Positions 1-5,312 of a DNA stretch of 5,312 nt are shown piece by piece (positions within the stretch are counted from its first letter, which is position 1; every line of letters starts with the position of its first letter). The position numbers and the translations under genes are program-made. The notes under the pieces were generated by a model. It had not been told where the DNA came from and ran no database searches. It saw only the letters and a list, made by a program, of their open reading frames with translations. The stretch spans positions 1 to 5,312 of the forward strand of contig JAKPSO010000902.1 of the NCBI GenBank assembly GCA_029571495.1, read 5' to 3'. The DNA is from Pseudomonadota bacterium (GTDB lineage Bacteria; Pseudomonadota; Gammaproteobacteria; Burkholderiales; Casimicrobiaceae).

Positions 1-1177
<1,177 letters not shown>

Positions 1178-1489
1178 AAACCTGCTAATTTCACAATACT
1201 CAAAAAACACTTAACGGTTCTTCGACATCTATCAGCAACAACGGCTCGTAGGCTTAGCAAAGCCCGCCATTTCTGGCACCAGTTGCACCAATAAACATCT
1301 CTCCATCTCGTGCATGCACCTCTGAAGCTCACTTGACCCTAGAGAGGTCAGCTAACCACAAAGTGCCTACACGTTTCGGTTGTCTCAATTCTTAAAGAGC
1401 GTTGATTCCTCTTACAGCTTTGACGAGAAATTTCTTTCTCAGCCTTCCCGAAATCGCCTTCCAGCTTTTTCGAGAGAAATCATTTCCGG
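1178..1489 (-). other. rRNA operon leader (precursor 16S 5' region)
   Basis: This is the stretch between the presumed transcription start (~1490) and the mature 16S 5' end. Its length of about 310 nt is similar to leaders of other proteobacterial rRNA operons. It contains no credible gene. Visible elements on the minus strand are a boxA-like motif (1391-1401), a 6-bp stem GAGAAA/TTTCTC with a 4-nt loop (1425-1440), a 5-bp stem TGACC/GGTCA (1334-1350), a 10-bp palindrome GTGCATGCAC (1310-1319) and a 5-bp hairpin GGCTT/AAGCC with a 4-nt loop (1251-1264). In other bacteria such leaders pair with the region after 16S to form the RNase III processing stem. The partner lies outside the window, so this cannot be checked here. 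Confidence 0.75.
1391..1401 (-). promoter_or_regulatory. boxA-like rRNA antitermination element
   Basis: On the minus strand this reads CGCTCTTTAAG. It contains the GCTCTTTAA core of the proteobacterial boxA (consensus TGCTCTTTAACA), which as RNA is bound by NusB/NusE to protect rRNA transcription from Rho. It lies about 90 nt after the presumed start site and about 215 nt before 16S, a normal place for a leader boxA. The bases that follow (CCGAAACGTG, near 1373-1382) resemble the boxC-like stretch of betaproteobacterial leaders, from memory only. Confidence 0.8.
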
Positions 1490-1527
1490 GGCGAGAATTA
1501 TATCTCGCCACGCAAATTATTTCTCTC
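1472..1527. repeat. 56-bp inverted repeat centred on the rRNA -10 box
   Basis: Around the axis between 1499 and 1500, 23 of 28 base pairs are complementary. The inner arms, 1490-1496 (GGCGAGA) and 1503-1509 (TCTCGCC), are perfect. The outer arms, 1472-1485 and 1514-1527 (GAGAGAAAT then ATTT, minus-strand sense), match at 13 of 14 positions. The four-base joints 1486-1489 and 1510-1513 match at 2 of 4. The 6-base centre is the TATAAT hexamer. As DNA it could be an operator or cruciform. As RNA it would fold into a long, nearly continuous hairpin. It is followed by GAAAAAGC on the minus strand, not by a U-tract, so it is not a standard intrinsic terminator. Confidence 0.9.
1490..1502 (-). promoter_or_regulatory. 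presumed rRNA P1 promoter: -10 box and GC-rich discriminator
   Basis: The minus strand has a perfect sigma70 -10 hexamer TATAAT (plus 1497-1502), followed by TCTCGCCCC. A GC-rich discriminator of this kind is typical of promoters under stringent (ppGpp/DksA) control. The start site would be near 1489-1491, giving a leader of about 310 nt. No good -35 box lies at 16-18 bp: the bases there are GAGAAA or AGAAAT. The region further upstream (1511-1530) is AT- and purine-rich on this strand and could help recruit polymerase. The -10 assignment rests on motif and position only. The alternative is that the rRNA is transcribed from the tRNA promoter upstream. Confidence 0.6.
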
Positions 1528-1590
1528 TCTTCCACACCACGCACCGCCCCGTCTCCAGAGCCAAGGTCGCAACTCAATCACTTGCGCAAT

Positions 1591-1667
1591 TGGTTGCGGG
1601 GGAAGGATTTGAACCTTCGACCTTCGGGTTATGAGCCCGACGAGCTGCCAGACTGCTCCACCCCGCG
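1591..1667 (-). tRNA. initiator tRNA-fMet (anticodon CAU)
   Basis: A 77-nt cloverleaf with encoded CCA, which delivers formylmethionine to start translation. The acceptor arm begins CGCGGGG and ends CCCCGCAACCA, leaving the C1-A72 mismatch that marks initiator tRNAs and excludes them from elongation. The anticodon stem carries the three consecutive G-C pairs (GGG/CCC) needed for P-site entry. The anticodon CAU is at plus 1631-1633. The T arm is GAAGG-TTCAAAT-CCTTC. Overall it closely resembles E. coli tRNA-fMet. It has its own promoter (1760-1788) and lies about 90 bp upstream of the presumed rRNA -10 box, on the same strand, with no intrinsic terminator between them. Confidence 0.98.
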
Positions 1668-1706
1668 CCTGCGGTCTTCACCTCAAACCCCACGACTTTC
1701 TTGTTA

Positions 1707-1750
1707 ACGCGCTTCCGCGTCGCTTTGTTCGTCGCGCTGTTTCATCAGCG
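1707..1750 (-). other. two hairpins in the tRNA-fMet 5' leader
   Basis: Between the tRNA promoter and the tRNA 5' end, the minus-strand transcript can form CGCTG-(6 nt)-CAGCG (plus 1735-1750) and then ACGCG-GAAG-CGCGT (plus 1707-1720). Both are perfect 5-bp stems. They would lie in the precursor removed by RNase P. Whether they do anything is unknown; short stems of this size occur by chance. Confidence 0.35.
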
Positions 1751-1759
1751 AAGACAGAA

Positions 1760-1788
1760 ATTATGTCAGAACTATTTCTACCTTGCAA
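1760..1788 (-). promoter_or_regulatory. sigma70-type promoter of tRNA-fMet
   Basis: The minus strand reads TTGCAA (-35, plus 1783-1788; 4 of 6 match TTGACA), a 17-bp spacer, then CATAAT (-10, plus 1760-1765; 5 of 6 match TATAAT). The spacer ends in TGA, giving an extended -10 (TG-N-CATAAT). The predicted start is near 1752-1754, leaving a leader of about 85 nt before the tRNA. It is the best promoter match in the window and could also feed the downstream rRNA operon, since no terminator is visible after the tRNA. Confidence 0.7.
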
Positions 1789-1820
1789 CCCCATTCACCC
1801 AAAAATCCCTCAATCACCCC
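1789..1820 (-). other. G-quadruplex motif next to the tRNA-fMet -35 box
   Basis: The minus strand (the non-template strand for the tRNA) has four G-tracts of 4, 3, 3 and 4 bases. They lie at plus 1817-1820, 1807-1809, 1798-1800 and 1789-1792, with loops of 7, 6 and 5 bases. This satisfies the usual G3+N1-7 rule for four-stranded G structures. The last tract directly abuts the -35 hexamer, in the place where an UP element would sit. The match to the rule is seen in the sequence; folding and function are inference. Confidence 0.55.
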
Positions 1821-1944
1821 TCCTTTTTTGCTCATTTCCTAAGCAACCTCCGCCCATTCTTTAAGCAATACCCCCCGCTAACCCGCTCCAATCCTAGCTT
1901 CCCAAAATTCTTCAGAAATTTTTTGAAAATTCGCGGGTTTCTGC

Positions 1945-3246
1945 TTATTTTTTGCGTTTTGCGGCTACTTTGGCGGCGGGTTTGGAGGCAGGTTTCGGTG
2001 TGGCCTTGGTCGCCGGCTTTTGCGAAATGGCGCGTTCAGTCAAAATGAACTCACGAATTGCCGGGCAAACGATGTTGCGCCAGCGGCTGCCGGAAAAAAT
2101 CCCGTAATGCCCGGCGCTCTCAACTAGCAAATGCTTGCGTCGTGAGTCGGGGATGTTCGAGCACAGGCCGTGCGCCGCGTGCGTCTGGCCGGGGCACGAG
2201 ATGTCATCCGCCTCGCCCTCGACAGTCATGAGGCCGATGTCCTTAATCGCCGCGGGCACGACGCGCTCACCCGAGACCTCCATCACACCGCGAGGTAGTC
2301 GATATTCTTGGAAAACGCGCTGCACTGTCTCGAGGTAGTACGCCGCGTCCAAATCCAGAACCGCGTTGTATTCGTTGTAGAACTTGCGATGCGCCTCCGT
2401 GTCCGCGCCGTCGCCCTTGAGCATGTCGAGGAAAAATTCCCAGTGTGACTTCGCATGATTGCCCGGATTCATGGCAACGAAGCCGTAGTGCTGTAGGAAG
2501 CCAGGATATACGCGACGACCAAACCCCGGGTACTTCGCGGGAACGCGAGAAATCACGTGCTTTTCGAACCACTCGATCGGATGCTTCTTGGCGTAGTCAT
2601 TCACGCTTGACGGGTTGACGCGCGTATCAATCGGGCCGCCCATCATGATCATCGACTTCGGTCGATGCGGGTCGTTGCGCGCAGCCATCAAACTCACCGC
2701 GCACATCACTGGCACCGTTGGCTGGCACACCGACATGATGTGCACATCCGGTCCCAGCGACTGCAGGAATTCGATCACGTAGCGAACGTAGTCATCGAGA
2801 TGAAACAAGCCTTCGGAAAGCGGGACGATTCGCGCATCGCGCCAATCGGTAATGAATACCTCGTGATGCTCAACTAACGCTCGCACGGTATCACGCAAGA
2901 GAGTGGCGTGGTGTCCTGACAGCGGCGCCACTAACAAAATGCGCGGCTCGCCTTTGACGCCTACTTTCGAAAAACGTCGCAGCTGGCAGAACGGCTTTTC
3001 TTCAACCACGATTTCTTCGATCGCATGCGTGTGACCGTCAGCAACGACCGTGTGAATTCCAAACGGCAGCTTCGGATACTCCTGCGTGAGACGCATCGTG
3101 AGCTCACTCGATGCGGCGAGAAGATCACTCGCGGGCATCGACCGCCACGGATTGCCATCCGACTGCGCCCAGTTCATTCCCATTTGAGCGGCAAAGCGCA
3201 TTGGCGCTCCGAGGGACTTTTGCATTTCGTGAAAGGCGTACAGCAT
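1945..3246 (-). CDS. phaZ: intracellular polyhydroxybutyrate depolymerase
   Basis: A 433-aa cytoplasmic enzyme that breaks down native PHB storage granules. It belongs to the PhaZ1 family of Ralstonia eutropha (intracellular PHA depolymerase, C-terminal PHB_depo_C domain). The start MLYAFHE matches the family's MLYxxHE N-terminus, so the ATG at 3246 is well supported, and GAGAG lies 7 nt upstream. By position and context the catalytic triad would be Cys174 in SVCQP (a lipase-box-like motif with Cys in place of Ser), Asp347 in EGEADDIS and His380 in SAGHYG, corresponding to Cys183, Asp355 and His388 of Ralstonia PhaZ1. From about residue 408 the protein ends in a tail rich in Lys, Ala and Pro (SQKPATKATPKP..., ending KRKK) outside the enzyme fold. 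Ralstonia PhaZ1 is about 419 aa. It follows metZ after 121 bp and may have its own promoter. No clear terminator follows. Confidence 0.96.
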   Translation of the reverse strand: MLYAFHEMQKSLGAPMRFAAQMGMNWAQSDGNPWRSMPASDLLAASSELTMRLTQEYPKLPFGIHTVVADGHTHAIEEIVVEEKPFCQLRRFSKVGVKGEPRILLVAPLSGHHATLLRDTVRALVEHHEVFITDWRDARIVPLSEGLFHLDDYVRYVIEFLQSLGPDVHIMSVCQPTVPVMCAVSLMAARNDPHRPKSMIMMGGPIDTRVNPSSVNDYAKKHPIEWFEKHVISRVPAKYPGFGRRVYPGFLQHYGFVAMNPGNHAKSHWEFFLDMLKGDGADTEAHRKFYNEYNAVLDLDAAYYLETVQRVFQEYRLPRGVMEVSGERVVPAAIKDIGLMTVEGEADDISCPGQTHAAHGLCSNIPDSRRKHLLVESAGHYGIFSGSRWRNIVCPAIREFILTERAISQKPATKATPKPASKPAAKVAAKRKK

Positions 3247-3367
3247 GTTGTTTCTCTCGTGATCTCGTGACTAAAGGTTATTGATTGCGCTTGAAATCTC
3301 TCGGGCCATGCACTGCGCCCCGCAGGTCAATCAATGTTCTTCGTTTGACGTACTCTCGAAGCACGCC
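3247..3367 (-). other. metZ-phaZ intergenic leader with inverted repeats
   Basis: A 121-bp gap. An 8-bp perfect inverted repeat, ATTGATTG (plus 3280-3287) with CAATCAAT (3328-3335), encloses a 5-bp hairpin CTGCG-CCC-CGCAG (3313-3325). Neither is followed by a T-tract on the minus strand, so I do not call a terminator for metZ. I found no -35/-10 pair with acceptable spacing for phaZ. The repeat could shape the phaZ 5' untranslated region or be an operator; this is inference. Confidence 0.45.
3254..3270 (-). promoter_or_regulatory. phaZ ribosome-binding region made of a tandem 8-bp repeat
   Basis: On the minus strand TCACGAGA occurs twice back to back (plus 3263-3270 and 3255-3262). The copy nearer the gene runs into GAGAG (plus 3254-3258), a modest Shine-Dalgarno sequence with a 7-nt spacer before the ATG. 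The other copy carries CGAGA at a distance too great for initiation at this ATG. The duplication could be a binding site or a simple slippage event. Confidence 0.5.
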
Positions 3368-4552
3368 TTAGAGTTGGTCCAAGCCCCGCGCCAAATCGGC
3401 GCGAAGATCTTCTTGTGATTCCAGCCCTACGGCGATGCGAATCAAATTGTCTGTTATTGCCGCCGCATCGCGCGCGGCTTGTGTCATTCGTCCGTGTGTG
3501 GTGCTCGATGGGTGTGTGATCGTCGTTTTCACGTCGCCCAAGTTGCCTGTAATCGACATGATTTTCACCGCATCTACCACCTTCCATGCGGCGAGCTTGT
3601 CGCCCTTTACGGTGAATGACAAAACCGCGCCGCCGCCAGACTGTTGACGCTTTGCCAACGCCACCGATGGATGCGACGCGAGGAACGGATAGTTCACTTT
3701 CGCGACCTTCGGATGCGACTCTAACCATTCTGCGAGCGCCAGCGCGTTTTCGCTGTGCGCACGCATACGAATCGGCAGCGTCTCCATTCCCTTCAAAATC
3801 ACCCACGCGTTGAACGGAGCAAGGCTCGCGCCAGTCGTGCGCAAAAAGTTGTAAACCTTTTCGCGGCACATCTCTTTCGTGCCGACCAACGCACCGCCCA
3901 TCACGCGGCCCTGGCCGTCCAAATGCTTCGACGCCGAATGCACCACCATGTCCGCGCCTAGAGACAACGGGCGTTGCAGAATCGGCGTGCAAAAACAATT
4001 GTCAACGGCGAAAGTTGCGCCGACCTTACGCGCCATCTCACCAATGGCCGCGATGTCGAACACGTCGGCCATCGGGTTCGACGGGGTTTCGAGAAAGACA
4101 AGCTTGGTGCCCGGCTTGATTGCCTTGGCCCATGCGTCTAGCGACGTGGAATTCACGACCTCGCAGGTAACGCCAAATTTGCCCATCACCGGCGCGCCGA
4201 ACACGTTGAGCGTCGAGCCAAATACGCTACCGCTGGTCACGATATGGTCGCCTGCGGAGCACAACGTCATCGCCAGCGTTGAAATCGCAGCCATTCCTGT
4301 GGACGTAGCAATCGCCGCCTCCGCACCTTCGAGCGCAGCGAGACGCTGCTCGAACATATCGACCGTCGGATTCGTGAAGCGCGAATAGATGTAGCCCGGC
4401 AACTCACCGTTGAAACGCTTCGCCGCCATCTCCGCGCTTTCGTGCACGAAGCTCACAGTCGCAAACAGCGCTTCGGAATGCTCATTGAACGGTGAGCGCA
4501 GGCCTCCTGCGCGAATGGCGAGTGTGTCGAGAGAGTAATCGTGATCGTTCAT
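3368..4552 (-). CDS. metZ: O-succinylhomoserine sulfhydrylase
   Basis: A 394-aa cytoplasmic PLP enzyme of the Cys/Met metabolism family. It is expected to make L-homocysteine from O-succinyl-L-homoserine and sulfide, the direct sulfhydrylation route to methionine. Visible family features: YSRFTNPT (Tyr56 and Arg58, which contact the PLP phosphate of the partner subunit), the phosphate-binding loop STGMAA (84-89), FLETPSNP (153-160), AVDN with Asp184 against the pyridine nitrogen, and SASKH with the Schiff-base Lys209. The following LDGQGRVMGGA is typical of MetZ rather than of cystathionine gamma-synthase. Full length for the family. The ATG at 4552 has no clear Shine-Dalgarno sequence (upstream bases CACAAAAAT), but the next Met is residue 42, too late. 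It lies downstream of purF, as commonly in Burkholderiales, with a small membrane gene between them. Whether it takes the succinyl or acetyl ester cannot be told from sequence alone. Confidence 0.95.
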   Translation of the reverse strand: MNDHDYSLDTLAIRAGGLRSPFNEHSEALFATVSFVHESAEMAAKRFNGELPGYIYSRFTNPTVDMFEQRLAALEGAEAAIATSTGMAAISTLAMTLCSAGDHIVTSGSVFGSTLNVFGAPVMGKFGVTCEVVNSTSLDAWAKAIKPGTKLVFLETPSNPMADVFDIAAIGEMARKVGATFAVDNCFCTPILQRPLSLGADMVVHSASKHLDGQGRVMGGALVGTKEMCREKVYNFLRTTGASLAPFNAWVILKGMETLPIRMRAHSENALALAEWLESHPKVAKVNYPFLASHPSVALAKRQQSGGGAVLSFTVKGDKLAAWKVVDAVKIMSITGNLGDVKTTITHPSSTTHGRMTQAARDAAAITDNLIRIAVGLESQEDLRADLARGLDQL

Positions 4553-4643
4553 ATTTTTGTGGGTGCAATCTTAGTGAACCCAGTTTGATACCAGTAACGT
4601 GTGCAGAGGCGAGCGAACCGCGCAATGAGATTGCGCCTTACGC
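4553..4643 (-). other. gap upstream of metZ with a 7-bp hairpin
   Basis: A perfect 7-bp stem, GCGCAAT (plus 4620-4626) and ATTGCGC (4630-4636) around a 3-nt loop, sits 7 nt after the stop of the upstream small gene. No T-tract follows on the minus strand, so it is at most a weak or Rho-assisted terminator or an RNA-stability hairpin. A TAAGAT hexamer (plus 4568-4573) could be a weak -10 box for metZ, giving an almost leaderless mRNA, but its -35 region is poor. I see no riboswitch-like fold in the 91 bases. Confidence 0.45.
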
Positions 4644-4913
4644 TTATGTTCTCTGTTTTTTTCGAAGGGATTTACCGGCCCACCATCCAACTACTGATGC
4701 CGGTACGGCCGCCATGGCTCCAAAAAATGTGGCAACTGGCGCCCATTCAGATCCAACTGGATCCAGAGAAAGGGTTGAGTAAAGCAGCGGCGCTGGTGCA
4801 ATGCACGCGACAGCCAATGCCCATCCGCGACTAGCAACGTACCGAGCGCTAAGGCCGCCCACCGCAAAGCCACCCAGGATGACTAAGCCCCAAACGAGAA
4901 TTGCATGCGCCAC
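4644..4913 (-). CDS. small three-helix membrane protein, unrecognised
   Basis: An 89-aa hydrophobic protein of unknown function. Three membrane segments are visible: residues 4-23 (AILVWGLVILGGFAVGG), 31-49 (WALAVACIAPAPLLYSTLS) and 58-80 (APVATFFGAMAAVPASVVGWWAG), then a basic tail KSLRKKQRT. Arg24 and Arg29 in the first loop, Asp51 and Glu56 in the second, and the basic tail predict N-out, C-in by the positive-inside rule. I chose the GTG at 4913, whose G is the last base of the purF TAG stop (TAGTG), which suggests translational coupling. An AGGGG lies about 10 nt upstream, inside purF. The frame stays open to an ATG at 5021, but that would overlap purF by 109 bases and add a basic, non-membrane stretch, so I reject it. 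I recognise no family. Confidence 0.6.
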   Translation of the reverse strand: MAHAILVWGLVILGGFAVGGLSARYVASRGWALAVACIAPAPLLYSTLSLDPVGSEWAPVATFFGAMAAVPASVVGWWAGKSLRKKQRT

Positions 4914-5312
4914 TACTGATCCGCCCCTACCAAATCCCCGCGCGATTCGTCGCGTGAATTCGCGAGGCCTTTGAGGAATTGTGGTGTGATGTCGCCCGTG
5001 ACGTAACAGCCGTCGAAGCAACTCGCGTCAAAGTCTTCGATGGCCGGATGCCCCGCGCGAATGGCGCGTTTCATGCCCTCGATCGTTTGATAGATCACGC
5101 GATCGGCGCTGATTTCGGTGGCGATCTGTTCGGTGGTTTTGCCGACAGCGATGAGCTCGGACGCGGTCGGCATGTCGATGCCGTACACGTTCGGGTAGAT
5201 CACGGGTGGCGCGGCGCTTGCGAAGAACACTTTCTTCGCTCCGACCTCGCGCGCCATCTGCACGATCTCGCGACTCGTGGTGCCGCGGACGATGGAGTCG
5301 TCGACCAGCAGT
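4913..5312 (-). CDS. purF: amidophosphoribosyltransferase, C-terminal ~132 residues
   Basis: This is the C-terminal end of glutamine PRPP amidotransferase, the first committed enzyme of purine synthesis, which makes 5-phosphoribosylamine from PRPP and glutamine. The gene begins beyond the right edge. The first complete codons encode LLVDDSIVRGTTSREI, the PRPP-binding signature of type I phosphoribosyltransferases (VDDSIVRGTTS). AREVGAKKVFFASAAPPVIYPNVYGIDMP follows (shown here in part), which aligns with E. coli PurF. CFDGCYVTGDI near the end matches the family's C-terminal block. The N-terminal glutaminase domain is not in the window. About 132 of roughly 500 residues are seen. A GTG in frame at 5263 is not a start. 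The TAG stop overlaps the next gene by one base. Confidence 0.95.
   Translation of the reverse strand, partial: LLVDDSIVRGTTSREIVQMAREVGAKKVFFASAAPPVIYPNVYGIDMPTASELIAVGKTTEQIATEISADRVIYQTIEGMKRAIRAGHPAIEDFDASCFDGCYVTGDITPQFLKGLANSRDESRGDLVGADQ

Larger units (their letters stand above)
1668..1944. other. spacer between phaZ and tRNA-fMet
   Basis: No gene is visible here; the only reading frames are short or run across the tRNA. Contents, in minus-strand order: a 3' region after phaZ with a 7-bp inverted repeat (1933-1939 with 1880-1886) and an AT-only 6-bp hairpin (1917-1931); a G-rich stretch; a G-quadruplex motif (1789-1820); the tRNA promoter (1760-1788); and the tRNA 5' leader with two small hairpins. 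I find no GC-rich stem followed by a U-tract, so how phaZ transcription ends is unclear. Confidence 0.7.

Noticed and set aside
1392..1864. Open frames across the tRNA-fMet gene and the rRNA promoter (both strands)
   Set aside because: They run through a clear tRNA and promoter elements, have no recognisable protein features and no convincing ribosome-binding sites.
1855..1864. Two TTGCTTA copies on the minus strand (near 1844 and 1864) as a repeat element
   Set aside because: Seven-base repeats in AT-rich spacer are expected by chance.
1880..1939. Intrinsic terminator after phaZ
   Set aside because: The 7-bp GCGGGTT/AACCCGC repeat has 46 bases between its arms and no U-tract afterwards on the minus strand; the 1917-1931 hairpin is AT-only.
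3327..3998. 223-aa minus-strand frame and other frames overlapping metZ
   Set aside because: Shadow of metZ in another frame; Arg/Gly-rich composition typical of out-of-frame GC-rich coding DNA.
3879..4388. 169-aa plus-strand frame antisense to metZ
   Set aside because: Antisense shadow of conserved MetZ codons, with no family resemblance.
4553..4643. SAM-type riboswitch upstream of metZ
   Set aside because: Some methionine genes have one, but only a single 7-bp hairpin is seen here and I recognise no riboswitch core.
4914..5021. Longer N-terminus for the small membrane protein from an ATG at 5021
   Set aside because: It would overlap purF by 109 bases and add a basic stretch that is simply purF read in another frame; the GTG at the purF stop fits better.

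Overview
The window looks like a piece of a betaproteobacterial chromosome, most likely order Burkholderiales. The basis is the 16S rRNA sequence (read by eye, not placed in a tree), the initiator tRNA, the purF-metZ neighbourhood that I know from Burkholderiales, and a class I intracellular polyhydroxybutyrate (PHB) depolymerase of the Ralstonia PhaZ1 type. I cannot name a genus.

Every supported gene lies on the minus strand, so the window is best read from right to left. At the right edge is the C-terminal quarter of purF (purine synthesis). Its TAG stop shares one base with the GTG start of a small three-helix membrane protein that I do not recognise. A 91-base gap with a short hairpin follows, then metZ (O-succinylhomoserine sulfhydrylase, homocysteine/methionine synthesis). 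A 121-base leader with inverted and tandem repeats separates metZ from phaZ (intracellular PHB depolymerase), which has a lysine/alanine/proline tail beyond the catalytic domain.

After phaZ comes 277 bases of AT-rich, G-tract-containing spacer. It holds a good extended -10 sigma70-type promoter for an initiator tRNA-fMet gene, and a four-tract G-quadruplex motif abuts its -35 box. The tRNA is followed by an rRNA leader with a boxA-like antitermination element, then the first ~1177 bases of a 16S rRNA gene that runs off the left edge.

The most unusual feature is a 56-base near-perfect inverted repeat between tRNA-fMet and the rRNA leader (1472-1527). It is centred on a perfect TATAAT with a GC-rich discriminator, the presumed rRNA promoter. 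It could be an operator, a cruciform, a symmetric promoter or, if transcription reads through from the tRNA, a long RNase III-type hairpin. Otherwise this is an ordinary housekeeping region. I see no mobile element, CRISPR array, toxin-antitoxin pair or defence system.
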